Assembly (NCBI GenBank): GCA_937896295.1
Contig: CALBME010000161.1
Span: 1 to 27,549, forward strand
Direction of reading: 5' to 3'
Source: an uncultured Micavibrio sp.
Lineage (GTDB): Bacteria > Pseudomonadota > Alphaproteobacteria > Micavibrionales > UBA1664
Length of the DNA: 27,549 nt
Made by a program: the position numbers and the translations under genes. Shown here one piece after another: positions 1 to 8,074 of this stretch; position 1 is the stretch's first letter; every line of letters begins with the position of its first letter. The notes under the pieces are model-generated. The model saw nothing but the letters and a program-made list of their open reading frames with translations. It was not told the DNA's origin and did not search any database.

Positions 1-1
1 G

Positions 2-352
2 GTTGCGATCGATCCCAAGTCGACCCTGCCTGCCGTTGCCACCGATATCGATCGCCGTTACTGGCGCCGGGTGATTTTACCGGCGGCTGCACGCTTCATC
101 GAAGGCATGGGGCAGGCGGTTGCACAGCGCGAACAGCAGATCACGGTCAATAACGGCACCACGGTTTCGTCCCAGGCCGACCTCAACACCCGCCAGGAAA
201 TTGCCGCCGGTCTTGCCGCCGGTACGCAGGAGCTGGGACAGGAACTGGACGACGAGGCCGACCGTACGCAGGTCATGATCAAGGTGCGGGCAGGGACGCC
301 GATCGGCATTCTTTTCCTCGAGCCTGTGACCAAGGACGCCACGCCGCAGTAG
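2..352 (+). CDS. dotG: DotG/IcmE (TrbI-like), type IVB secretion core protein, 3' end only
   Basis: This is the C-terminal part (116 residues) of a protein whose start lies before the window; the frame is open from base 2 to the TAG at 350-352. The segment matches the C-terminal TrbI-like domain of DotG/IcmE: a stretch beginning DIDRRYW leads into ILPAAARFIEGMG, followed by a Gln/Ala-rich helix and the closing KVRAGTPIGILFLEP strand motif. In Legionella, DotG spans the periplasm as the central channel of the Dot/Icm core complex, with its C-terminal domain in the outer-membrane ring with DotC, DotD and DotH. The next gene starts 45 bases later and looks like DotF, the same order as icmE-icmG in Legionella and traO-traP in IncI plasmids. 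The GTG at 71 is internal, not a start. Family assignment is fairly firm; whether the full gene is intact cannot be seen. Confidence 0.8.
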   Translation, partial: VAIDPKSTLPAVATDIDRRYWRRVILPAAARFIEGMGQAVAQREQQITVNNGTTVSSQADLNTRQEIAAGLAAGTQELGQELDDEADRTQVMIKVRAGTPIGILFLEPVTKDATPQ

Positions 353-397
353 ATTACGGTTGAACCCCGGACTTTAGCCTGTTACCCGTACACATAT

Positions 398-1675
398 ATG
401 AACGACCAGACGCATAACCAGCAGGACGACGATCTCGAAGGTTTCGATACTTTCGAGAACGAGACTTTGACCGACGACCAGATGATGGCCGACGAGCCGA
501 TCGACGATGCCGATTTTCAGGACATCTCGGACGAGGTCGATGCGGATGTATTCGGCGAGGGCGAGCCCGCACCGAAGCCTGCCAAGAAAACCAGCTGGTT
601 CAATATCGGCGTTGCCGCCATCGCCATTCTGGTCGCCGGCGGACTTATTTTCATGAAGCTGGGGCCGACGCTTCTGGGCGGTGATGCCGCCAGCCCGTCC
701 GCCGTTTCCGGTAATAACAGCGGCGCACCCGCGGTTGCGCTGAACAATAACAACAGCGCCAACACCAACAACGCGCAAGCCGCCGCACAGGCGGCGCTGG
801 CCCCCAACGGCGCGGGCGCTGAAAACAGCCCAAGCCTTCTGGACTCGCCGGATCAGTACGCCAATCTGGGCACTCCCACCGCGCCGCTGCCTGCGGCACC
901 GGTTGCCCCGCCGGTTTCCGGCGACGATCCGTTTGCCGGTGTTCCGGCCCAGCCTGCAGCACCGTCGGCTGTGCCTGCCGCGACACCTGATACGGCGCAA
1001 TCTTCCGTGCCCATGCCCGCCCCGATCGCCCCGGCCCCCACGCTGGATACCCAGCCGCAACAGGCTGCCGCGCCCATGACCCCCGCGGCTACGGCACCGG
1101 CCCCGGTTGCTTCCGCGCCGATACAGACCGCCGCACCGATGGCGGATGACGGCACGCTTGCCACCAAGGTCAGCCAGCTGGAAACCCGCCTGAATGACAT
1201 GGACAGCAAGCTGAACACGATTGCCAGCGCCCCCGCCGCCGATGATGGGCGCCTGAATGCGATCCAGACCTCGCTCGAGCGGCTGGAAACCCGGCTGGAC
1301 GATATTGCCGCCCGCAAGACACCCGTGCGCGAGGCGTCGGCCCCTGCCGCCGCGGCCCCCGTCATTACGGGTACGGACGAACCGGCGCCAGTGGTCAAAA
1401 AGCAGGCCCCGCGCAAGGCTGCCAAGCCCAAAACAACCAAGTCCAATCAATGGGATGGTGCCTATAGCCCGGCGAAGGCGACACAGGCATCCACGGGTTC
1501 GGGCAAATGGGAACTGCGCGGCGCGATGCCGGGCCGCGCCACGCTGGCGCGTGGAAACGACATCCGCGAAGTCGGCGTGGGCGAGTCGGTTCCGGGCCTT
1601 GGTGAAATCACGGGCGTGGCCCAGATGGGTGGCCGCTGGATCGTCCAGGGTACGCAGGGCGCCGTCACCCAGTAG
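398..1675 (+). CDS. DotF/IcmG (TraP)-like bitopic inner-membrane protein of type IVB secretion
   Basis: 425 residues. The layout is: an acidic N-terminus (about residues 10-57, rich in Asp/Glu), one membrane helix (about 67-88), a long Ala/Pro/Asn-rich periplasmic linker (about 95-245), a coiled coil (about 250-307, with two heptad-like blocks around QLETRLNDMDSKL and LERLETRLDDI), a basic Lys/Pro stretch, and a small folded C-terminal domain (about 348-425) with the pattern VGVGESVPGLGEITGV. One membrane helix plus a coiled coil is the DotF/IcmG plan, and the position between dotG and dotA fits. It is longer than Legionella DotF (about 270 residues) because of the linker. The C-terminal domain resembles small periplasmic beta domains such as those of TraP or PilP, by inference. 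The start ATG has no clear ribosome-binding site, so translation may be coupled to dotG. Identification rests on architecture and context, not strong sequence identity. Confidence 0.6.
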   Translation: MNDQTHNQQDDDLEGFDTFENETLTDDQMMADEPIDDADFQDISDEVDADVFGEGEPAPKPAKKTSWFNIGVAAIAILVAGGLIFMKLGPTLLGGDAASPSAVSGNNSGAPAVALNNNNSANTNNAQAAAQAALAPNGAGAENSPSLLDSPDQYANLGTPTAPLPAAPVAPPVSGDDPFAGVPAQPAAPSAVPAATPDTAQSSVPMPAPIAPAPTLDTQPQQAAAPMTPAATAPAPVASAPIQTAAPMADDGTLATKVSQLETRLNDMDSKLNTIASAPAADDGRLNAIQTSLERLETRLDDIAARKTPVREASAPAAAAPVITGTDEPAPVVKKQAPRKAAKPKTTKSNQWDGAYSPAKATQASTGSGKWELRGAMPGRATLARGNDIREVGVGESVPGLGEITGVAQMGGRWIVQGTQGAVTQ

Positions 1676-1723
1676 TCGCAGCGGGCTTTTCCCAAGGCCC
1701 TGCTTTGCGATTTACGTGGTTTC

Positions 1724-1738
1724 TTAACGGAAAATTAG
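1724..1738. promoter_or_regulatory. CtrA-like box upstream of dotA (one mismatch)
   Basis: TTAA, seven bases, then TTAG: 7 of 8 positions of the alphaproteobacterial CtrA consensus TTAA-N7-TTAA. It lies about 95 bases before the dotA start in an AT-rich gap of 157 bases (1676-1832) between the DotF-like gene and dotA. No convincing -35/-10 pair is visible in this gap. A single near match in AT-rich DNA may be chance. Confidence 0.25.
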
Positions 1739-1832
1739 CTAAAATTTTAGAGAATAAGATCGGGGAAAAAGAACCCGAACCGCTGCCTTTTTCCCAAAAA
1801 CGGCGGAACGGGTATAAAAATGGGGTGTTGTT

Positions 1833-4658
1833 ATGGGCCTTTTTGGTCTTCCTGACGGTAAATCGACGGCCGATAAAAATGCCGCGCGCACGCGCAGACG
1901 TGAAAACGGCGCGAAACTGTTCCGTTACAGCCACTTGCCGGGCATTTTTCCCCGTGTCCGCGCCATCAGCCAGAAATTCGGCCACTTCGCTTACATGCTG
2001 GCGCAGGTGTTTGCCTCGACCAAGCTTATTCCCGCCAATCACCCGATGCTCAACCCGGTCAATATCGGGCGCTTTGGCATTACCGATGTGATTGCGACCG
2101 CCGCGAACGGCCTCGTGCTCAAGCGCGAGAACATGGACCAGATTCTGGTTTTCTGTTCCGTCGTCATGGCGCTTCTGATGATCGTGGTGCAGGTGGCTGC
2201 GATCACGATTTACCAGTTCTTCGGCAGCGCACAGGCCGCCGACAGCTCCATGTTCCTGACGCCGAACCCGAGCACGGACGTCGTTTCCAAATTCCTGGGC
2301 CAGGTTTTTGGATTCCAGACGATCTTTCAATCCAGCGGCGCGGTCGAACAGCCTGGGCTTTACGCCATTCTGGGATTCTACAGCACCGCGATGATGGTCT
2401 TCGCGGTCCTGATCGTCGTTTACTATGTCATCACGGTCGTTGGTGAATCCGCGCAGACGGGCCAGCCCTTCGGCAAACGGTTCAACGGCCTGTGGGCCCC
2501 CATCCGCCTTGTGCTGGCGCTCGGCCTTCTTGTGCCGCTGGGCGGCGGCATCAACGCCGCGCAGTATCTTGTGCTTTACACGGCCAAGTTCGGCAGCGGC
2601 CTTGCCACGCAGGGCTGGATCACCTTCACCAAAAATTTTGCGAAGCCGGATGCGCTGATCTCGTCCATGTCGGCGGCGCCGGCGCAGGATGTCGCATCGC
2701 AGATTTTCGCGGCGGAAGCGTGCCGCACGGCGTTCAACATCGCGCATAAGGGTACGAACCCGGTTTATATCCGCGTCAACGCGGGCAATAAATCGGCGGT
2801 TGCCACGTTCGGCGCTGCGGATATCCAGTTCGCGCAGGCGCAGGGCGCAAGTTCGCTTGCCTATGTCTGGACCCGCCAGGCCCGCAGCAGCGATGCTGCC
2901 GCCCCCGCGGTCTGCGGTGCGGTCACAGTCCCGGTCAGGGCCGCGCCCAGCCGTGTGCAGTCCAACCAGATCATGAACCTGACCAATACGATGGTCGCTG
3001 GCCTGCAGAATGCGTATGTGCAGGCAATCGGGTCGATGGTCACCAGCCTGTCCGGCAGTGCCGAGGCACCGTTCACGGCCGATACCACCACGTTCAAGTT
3101 CGTGTGTTCGACCATGACGCTGAATGATTGCCGTACCGGCGCTTCAGCCCACCAGACGAATTCGGCAGCCGGTGCAAACGAAGCCGCCGCACGCGAACTG
3201 GCCAGCGCCATTGACCGCATGCAGGAGTCGATGAACAGCGCCCTGCAGAGCGTCAACGACGCGCTCAGGGGTGACAACCCGTATTACGACAGCATCCACC
3301 AGCAGATGCAGCGCGATGCGTCCGAACGGGGCTGGGGCACGGCGGGTATTTATTATCTTGAAATGGCCAAGTTCACGCAGATGGTGCTGGATACAGCATC
3401 GAACGCGGCGCCCACGCCGGGCCAGCGCGCGCGGCCGGAAGATTTCAACAATGCCGGGTTCTTCACCGGGCGTGCCGGCCGCGATGCCGACAGGCAGGTC
3501 AGAACATCGATGGAAAACGTTCCGGCGGTCATCAATACCGCGCTTGGACAGACCACCATCCAGCAGCAGTCGAACGCGGCCCAAAATTCGGTCCGGGACA
3601 TTGCAAGCAATGCGGATATTTTATCCGATCCGCTGTTGTTCATGGCGCGCTGGCTGTTCGGCGATGCGTTTTTCATCATGTTCGATACGCCGACGCTGAA
3701 TCCCATGGGCGCGCTGATCAATGGCGGTCAGTCGATTCTTCAGAAGACAAAAGACCTGTTCACCTATTACATCGTGGCGGTCGCGGGTTCGGTCCTTGGT
3801 ACCGTGGGCAGTGCGGTCCTGGGCGGTCTTGGCGGCGCGGCCGCCGGTGCGGCAGCAACGTCTGCCACCGGGCCGGGTGCCATTCTGGGTGCCGGCGGCG
3901 GATTTTTTGTAGGCGCCGGTGTCGCAGCCGCGTTTGCCTCCATTGCCAAGGTGGCAGCCGGGGTGATCTGGTTCTTCATGCTGCTGGGTGCGGGTGCGGG
4001 TATCGTCCTGTTCTATCTCCTGCCGCTTTTGCCGTTTATGTATTTCTTCTTCTCGGTCGTGAACTGGGTGATCGAGGTGGCGGAGGCATTCGTTTCCATG
4101 CCGCTTTTCGCCCTGTCGCATCTGCGCATCGACGGGGAGGGGTTGCTGCCCCAGCGCGCGCTCGATAACTGGATCACGCTGTTTGGGATCCTGCTGCGCC
4201 CGCTGATGATCGTGATGGGTATGATCGTAGGCTCGCTCGTCTTCAACGCCGGTGCCTATTACCTGACATCGACGTTTAAATTTGCGATCTATGCCTATAA
4301 CACCGACGCGCAAAATGCGGCCGGCGCCATGGATTTCACGAAGGTCGGCGGTTTTGGAATCATCACCTATATCCTGCTTTACGTGTACATGGTGTATCTG
4401 CTGGCCACGTCGAGCTTTAAGTTGATCGATCAAATTCCTGACAAGATGCTGCGCTGGATCGGCGGCCCGACCCCGTTCACGGGCGACCGTCCGGTCGATC
4501 TTGGGGCTATGCAGAATACTGCCCTTATGGGTTACATTGCAGCCAAGGATGGCGGCGGGGCGATCAACAATTCTATCAACCAGATTCAGCAAGGCATCGG
4601 CAATATGGGCAAAGGTGGCGGCAAGGGCCCGCCGGGCAAAGGTCCCACCGCCGGTTAA
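1833..4658 (+). CDS. dotA: DotA/TraY family polytopic inner-membrane protein of type IVB secretion
   Basis: 941 residues. A soluble N-terminal stretch of about 100 residues is followed by a hydrophobic helix (about 104-130) ending GSAQA-ADSS, which resembles a signal-peptidase site, and then further helices near 175-202 and 223-240. The loop and third helix carry the DotA/TraY-like GLWAPIRLVLALG motif. A large extracytoplasmic region (about 260-600) follows, then several helices (about 600-620, 645-670, 690-750, 783-811, 842-862) and a Gly/Lys/Pro-rich tail. Legionella DotA is a similarly large multi-pass protein needed for effector export and partly released from the cell; plasmid TraY is its conjugation homologue. 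The ATG at 1833 follows a GGGG run with about 7 bases spacing. A strong terminator lies just after the stop, so this is the last gene of the secretion locus on this side. Family identification is confident; the exact start is less so. Confidence 0.85.
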   Translation: MGLFGLPDGKSTADKNAARTRRRENGAKLFRYSHLPGIFPRVRAISQKFGHFAYMLAQVFASTKLIPANHPMLNPVNIGRFGITDVIATAANGLVLKRENMDQILVFCSVVMALLMIVVQVAAITIYQFFGSAQAADSSMFLTPNPSTDVVSKFLGQVFGFQTIFQSSGAVEQPGLYAILGFYSTAMMVFAVLIVVYYVITVVGESAQTGQPFGKRFNGLWAPIRLVLALGLLVPLGGGINAAQYLVLYTAKFGSGLATQGWITFTKNFAKPDALISSMSAAPAQDVASQIFAAEACRTAFNIAHKGTNPVYIRVNAGNKSAVATFGAADIQFAQAQGASSLAYVWTRQARSSDAAAPAVCGAVTVPVRAAPSRVQSNQIMNLTNTMVAGLQNAYVQAIGSMVTSLSGSAEAPFTADTTTFKFVCSTMTLNDCRTGASAHQTNSAAGANEAAARELASAIDRMQESMNSALQSVNDALRGDNPYYDSIHQQMQRDASERGWGTAGIYYLEMAKFTQMVLDTASNAAPTPGQRARPEDFNNAGFFTGRAGRDADRQVRTSMENVPAVINTALGQTTIQQQSNAAQNSVRDIASNADILSDPLLFMARWLFGDAFFIMFDTPTLNPMGALINGGQSILQKTKDLFTYYIVAVAGSVLGTVGSAVLGGLGGAAAGAAATSATGPGAILGAGGGFFVGAGVAAAFASIAKVAAGVIWFFMLLGAGAGIVLFYLLPLLPFMYFFFSVVNWVIEVAEAFVSMPLFALSHLRIDGEGLLPQRALDNWITLFGILLRPLMIVMGMIVGSLVFNAGAYYLTSTFKFAIYAYNTDAQNAAGAMDFTKVGGFGIITYILLYVYMVYLLATSSFKLIDQIPDKMLRWIGGPTPFTGDRPVDLGAMQNTALMGYIAAKDGGGAINNSINQIQQGIGNMGKGGGKGPPGKGPTAG

Positions 4659-4680
4659 GACAACAGGTTTATCCCAGGAA

Positions 4681-4710
4681 AAAGCCGTGGCTGTCCGCCA
4701 CGGCTTTTTT
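4681..4710 (+). terminator. Rho-independent terminator after dotA
   Basis: A perfect 8-bp stem (GCCGTGGC / GCCACGGC) with a 5-base loop, extended by AAA/TTT pairing and followed by a run of six T. It begins 22 bases after the dotA stop and closes the secretion operon. Confidence 0.9.
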
Positions 4711-4756
4711 CATGCCTCCTTTTTATTTTGCCGTGTCCTGACCTGTGCCCGAGGCA

Positions 4757-4792
4757 TAAAAAAAACCGCAGGGTTTTCATGCCCCGCGGTTT
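4757..4792 (-). terminator. Rho-independent terminator after the 796-residue gene
   Basis: Inverted repeat AAACCGCAGGG / CCCCGCGGTTT with an 8-base loop and one A-C mismatch. The eight-base A run at 4758-4765 gives a U tract when read on the minus strand. It lies just beyond the stop codon of the minus-strand gene, back-to-back with the dotA terminator, so the two convergent units are insulated. Confidence 0.7.
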
Positions 4793-4814
4793 GATTTTCT
4801 AAAGCCCTGTGCCT

Positions 4815-7205
4815 TTAAACGCCCGGTGCCTTCGGCGCTATGGTGCGGGCGGGGCGCGGGATAGGCGGGATGGCCCCGCCGGCGCGTTCCGGTACGGGCA
4901 CTTCAGCAACGTTCGCCTGACTGCCAGCCGCCATGAGCGGATCAACAGCGGACTGTTTAGGCTTGTTATAGTCTGTCAGCGACTGGCGCAGGCCGTCGGC
5001 AACATCTTTCAGTCCCATGTCTTCGAAGCTTTTCGCGGCGGCCTCGAGATGGGCTGCGCCTTTTTCCCTGATATGTTCGGCGGGCGTCTGGATTTTTTCG
5101 TCGTTCTCAAGAGTTTCTGTATGCGCTTTCAGTTCCCGCATGTCGGCTTTGACATCTTCCGGATCGAAAGCGTCAGGTTTTATCGGTTTTTGCTGTAACG
5201 CCGTTTTCGGATCGGTGCCAATCTGAAGCAGACGTGCGCCCAGTTTGGCACGACGTGTTGCGGCATAGAGCGATTCAATATCATTGCGCGTGTCGCTGCC
5301 TGACGCGTTGTAATCCGGCACCGTTGTCCCGGTTAATTTGTCCGCCAGGGTGCGCGTATCCGTACCAGCGATTTCATCAATGGTTATGGACGTCTTGGCT
5401 TCGGGCTGGTTAATGCTGGCGTGCGCGCTTCCCGGTTCCGCCGTTTCGCCTTCGACAGTCACGGGGGTGGCGTCAATACCGCGAACTGCGTCTTCCCCGC
5501 TAACGCTGGGCATGGACAGCGTCTTGCCGTTATGGTGATCAAGAAGCTGCTGAACGTCGATGCCCAGTTTTTCAAAGGCGCTGACGGCTGAGGGGCTGAG
5601 CTTGTCCATGGACAATTCACCAATGGCTTTTTCTCTGCCCCATGCGTTTTTCTCAAACAGATCCGGCTTGATATTCGCCAGCTTGCCCTGATGCAGGGCG
5701 CCCAGAATCATCAAATCGCGGCGGCGGGCATATTCCCCGTCGATGCCTTTCATTTTGGACGCGGCTTCGCCGATGAACTTACCCAGGCCGCTGCCGATGG
5801 AGTATTTCATCCGCTGCGGCAGGTTTTCATTCCCGGTGGGGTTCTGGCGCGCGCTCATGTAAATGCGGGCCATGTTGATGCTGTGCTCGGCGCCGAACTG
5901 TTCATTGGCGCCCATCTTCATGAACACTTTTTCGCCGTCGTCGCCGTACATGGAACCGGCAGCGTCTTTAAACACGACGATGGACCCGTGCACGAACTGT
6001 TCGCTGCCGTTCGTGTTTTCGCGGATGACGTCTTCGTTCATGAAGAGTTTGCGCAGGAAGGGTTTTTTCACCAGGCCTGCCTCTGTCAGCTGAAGGCGGA
6101 AAGCGCTGGCGTTGGGGTCATCGCGCAGCGGGTTGCCCAGCAGCAGCGATTGTTGTTCGTAAATCTGGTGCAGGACATGCTGTGCGCCCAAAGCCGGCGT
6201 GTTCTCGTCCTTCTTGAAGCTGTAGGCGCTATCCGGATCGATGAGGTCATCAACCGCGATGCCCTGCTGGGCCGCAAAGCTTTCGATGCCTGCGTGGAAT
6301 TTCGGATCGCGTTCGTAGCCGCCGTAATACACGGCAAGCTGGCGCATGGTGTTGTAGTTCAGCGCGTAGAATTTTTCGTCGGTGACCTTGTGGACGTCAC
6401 TGCCCGTGGCGTTGCCGTTCCCGACTTCGTTTTCGGGGCTGTAGCTGTACGGGGCGTAAATCGACTGAACGTTGGTCCAGTCGTATTTTTCGCGCGGGGT
6501 GGCAGCGGTTGCAGCAGCAGCTGCCGCGGCGGCAGAGGAGTCGGCGGGCGCGGCTTCAGACGGCGGGGTTTCGGCAGGGGAGTCCTGCGGCGGCGTGTCA
6601 TCCGTGGGCGCGGTTTCGTCCGGGGGCGTGGCACCCAGCGTTTCGGCAGGCGCGGCGGGATCGGTTGCCGGTTCGCCGGCGGGTTTGCCGGCTTCGGTTT
6701 TTTGTCCTTCCGGTGTTTCTTCCGGACCTTCGGCCTGTTGCGGCTTGTCGGTGGCGGGTTGCTGCGCGTCCGCCTTTTTGTCGGTTTGGGCAGGTTGTGC
6801 GGGTGCGCCAGCCTCGAGCGTGCGCGGCTGTATCTTTTCGCCGCTCAGCGTCTGCGGAACCGCGCCGGCTTCCTTGATGACGTTGGTGCCGATATCGCCG
6901 AGACCGCTGTGCGCGAGAATGGGCGAGGGCGAACCCAGCGAGGCCTTGTAATTGGCGTAATACGTCGGGCCGTTCTGATCGATTGCCGCGTGCATATCCG
7001 ACGTCAGACCGCCATCTGCGGTTACAGCGGTGGAGGGATCAACGACGGCTTCTTTCGCGTACCATTCGGCATAGGCCTTCGCGCGGGATTCGAGATCCTG
7101 TTCGCTGATCGTTTCGCCGGGAGCGATGGTCTGCCAGTTTTGCTGAAAGTGGGTCTGGAGCGCCGCAACAAGACGGGCCTTAATCTCGATCGTATCCGCA
7201 GCCAT
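4815..7205 (-). CDS. Unknown 796-residue protein convergent with dotA
   Basis: I do not recognise a family. The protein has no signal peptide and no membrane helix. Residues 1-125 look folded (helical start, then a region rich in Tyr and Ala). Residues about 126-240 are a low-complexity Pro/Ala/Glu/Thr linker ending in an alanine tract. Residues about 241-575 look folded, with aromatic-rich segments such as FYALNYNTMRQLAVYYGGY and a long helical part. The rest is hydrophilic, with a charged helix (about 690-740) and a Pro-rich basic tail. The minus strand is chosen because composition is protein-like, an AAGGTG ribosome-binding site lies 4-5 bases before the ATG, and a terminator follows the stop. 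It sits tail-to-tail with dotA, 156 bases apart. That position suggests a secretion-linked role, as substrate or accessory factor, but this is inference; the last residues lack an obvious Glu-rich Dot/Icm export signal. Confidence 0.8.
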   Translation of the reverse strand: MAADTIEIKARLVAALQTHFQQNWQTIAPGETISEQDLESRAKAYAEWYAKEAVVDPSTAVTADGGLTSDMHAAIDQNGPTYYANYKASLGSPSPILAHSGLGDIGTNVIKEAGAVPQTLSGEKIQPRTLEAGAPAQPAQTDKKADAQQPATDKPQQAEGPEETPEGQKTEAGKPAGEPATDPAAPAETLGATPPDETAPTDDTPPQDSPAETPPSEAAPADSSAAAAAAAATAATPREKYDWTNVQSIYAPYSYSPENEVGNGNATGSDVHKVTDEKFYALNYNTMRQLAVYYGGYERDPKFHAGIESFAAQQGIAVDDLIDPDSAYSFKKDENTPALGAQHVLHQIYEQQSLLLGNPLRDDPNASAFRLQLTEAGLVKKPFLRKLFMNEDVIRENTNGSEQFVHGSIVVFKDAAGSMYGDDGEKVFMKMGANEQFGAEHSINMARIYMSARQNPTGNENLPQRMKYSIGSGLGKFIGEAASKMKGIDGEYARRRDLMILGALHQGKLANIKPDLFEKNAWGREKAIGELSMDKLSPSAVSAFEKLGIDVQQLLDHHNGKTLSMPSVSGEDAVRGIDATPVTVEGETAEPGSAHASINQPEAKTSITIDEIAGTDTRTLADKLTGTTVPDYNASGSDTRNDIESLYAATRRAKLGARLLQIGTDPKTALQQKPIKPDAFDPEDVKADMRELKAHTETLENDEKIQTPAEHIREKGAAHLEAAAKSFEDMGLKDVADGLRQSLTDYNKPKQSAVDPLMAAGSQANVAEVPVPERAGGAIPPIPRPARTIAPKAPGV

Positions 7206-7222
7206 TACACACCTTTGTTTTT

Positions 7223-7247
7223 AAAAGCGCTTTTGCCCTTTTCGGGC
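7223..7247 (-). promoter_or_regulatory. Structured leader before the 796-residue gene
   Basis: Two inverted repeats lie between the presumed promoter region and the ribosome-binding site: a 12-base perfect palindrome AAAAGCGCTTTT (7223-7234) and a hairpin GCCC-TTTTC-GGGC (7235-7247). They may be an operator or a leader structure. Neither has a T run placed to act as a terminator for the minus strand. Confidence 0.3.
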
Positions 7248-7270
7248 ACTCTCTTTATACAACAGAGCGC

Positions 7271-7285
7271 TTAAGTTTTCCCTAA
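7271..7285. promoter_or_regulatory. CtrA-like box upstream of the 796-residue gene (one mismatch)
   Basis: TTAA, seven bases, CTAA: 7 of 8 positions of the CtrA consensus, about 65 bases upstream of the minus-strand start codon. The surrounding gap (7206-7311) is AT-rich; I could not pick a clear -35/-10 pair. Confidence 0.22.
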
Positions 7286-7311
7286 AATGCCGAATGCTTA
7301 ATTATATAACC

Positions 7312-7349
7312 AAAACAGCGCGGAAACTCAAGTTTCGCGCGCTGTTTTT
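7312..7349 (-). terminator. Terminator after mlaC
   Basis: Long inverted repeat: AAAACAGCGCG followed by GAAACT, a 2-base loop, then AGTTTC and GCGCGCTGTTTTT, with one bulged base. It starts about 20 bases beyond the mlaC stop codon. The A4 on the left gives a U tract for minus-strand transcription; the T5 on the right would also work for plus-strand transcription. Confidence 0.8.
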
Positions 7350-7370
7350 GAAGAATGTGTTAACGAAAGG

Positions 7371-8051
7371 TTACTTCTGAACGTCGGATGTGCCGCCCTT
7401 TTTCAGGTAATCGATCAGCGCCTGAAAGGTGCCGCCGCCCTGTTCGACAACGCTGGCAAAGTCATTGCGCTGGGTCACGGCCATGGACACGCCTTCGACC
7501 ATGACATCGATCACGCGGGGGCCTGCGCCCTTGTTGCGGACGCGCCAGTCGACGGAAACAGGGGCGCTGTTGCCTTTCACGACGGACGAGACGACGGCGT
7601 CGCCGGATTCGTCCACGCGGTTGCCGGTGACGGAAAATGTCTGGCCCGAGTAGTTGTTGAAACGGTGCGTATAGACGTTGATGACCATTTTTTCATACAG
7701 CGACTGGTATTCCGCCTGCTGCGCCGGGGTGGCCTGGCGCCAGTAGCGGCCAGCGGCAAATTTGCCGATGGTGGCCATGTCGAAATTCTGTGACAGGATC
7801 TGGCGGAACAGCGCCTTTTTCTTATCGGCGCTCATCGACGTGTCGGCGATGGCATCCATGGCGGTCTTGCCGAGGTTTTCGATCATGCCCTGCGCGGCGG
7901 TGCCGGAGGTGGCGGCGACCTGCTGGATATTGCTGTTCGCGCTGACTGCGGCCGCGTCGGAGAGGGCAGGCATTTCAATGGCCTGCGCGATCGGCGCGGT
8001 GGTGACGGTCAGTGCGACCGCAATGGTGAAAACTTTAAAGCGCATTTTCAT
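7371..8051 (-). CDS. mlaC: MlaC/Ttg2D family periplasmic phospholipid-binding protein
   Basis: 226 residues, usual for the family. A signal peptide (residues 1-24: basic start, hydrophobic core, AQA cleavage site) directs it to the periplasm. The mature part shows the MlaC pattern: an early helical region with MSADKKKALFRQILSQNFD, the FAAGRYWRQATPAQQAEY segment (this core is nearly diagnostic of the Ttg2/MlaC family), a central VDWRVRNKG strand region, and a closing VIDVMVEGVSMAVTQRNDF stretch. MlaC carries phospholipid between the outer-membrane MlaA complex and the inner-membrane MlaFEDB transporter. Here it lies downstream of mlaA on the same strand with 131 bases between; mlaFED is not in the window. 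An AGGA site lies about 8 bases before the ATG. Assignment is confident. Confidence 0.9.
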   Translation of the reverse strand: MKMRFKVFTIAVALTVTTAPIAQAIEMPALSDAAAVSANSNIQQVAATSGTAAQGMIENLGKTAMDAIADTSMSADKKKALFRQILSQNFDMATIGKFAAGRYWRQATPAQQAEYQSLYEKMVINVYTHRFNNYSGQTFSVTGNRVDESGDAVVSSVVKGNSAPVSVDWRVRNKGAGPRVIDVMVEGVSMAVTQRNDFASVVEQGGGTFQALIDYLKKGGTSDVQK

Positions 8052-8074
8052 ACCTGTAATCCTCGCAAGTCATT

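Noticed and set aside
374..1450. 358-residue open frame on the minus strand
   Set aside because: Antisense of the Ala/Pro-rich DotF-like gene; Gly/Arg/Cys-rich translation typical of a GC-rich shadow frame.
6490..6545. GCN-type trinucleotide run as a possible phase-variable repeat
   Set aside because: It encodes an alanine tract in the linker of the 796-residue protein, but the codons are mixed (GCA, GCT, GCC, GCG), so it is unlikely to slip.
5691..7274. 527-residue open frame on the plus strand
   Set aside because: Antisense shadow of the 796-residue gene; its translation is unusually rich in Arg, Gly, Val and Phe and lacks a ribosome-binding site.
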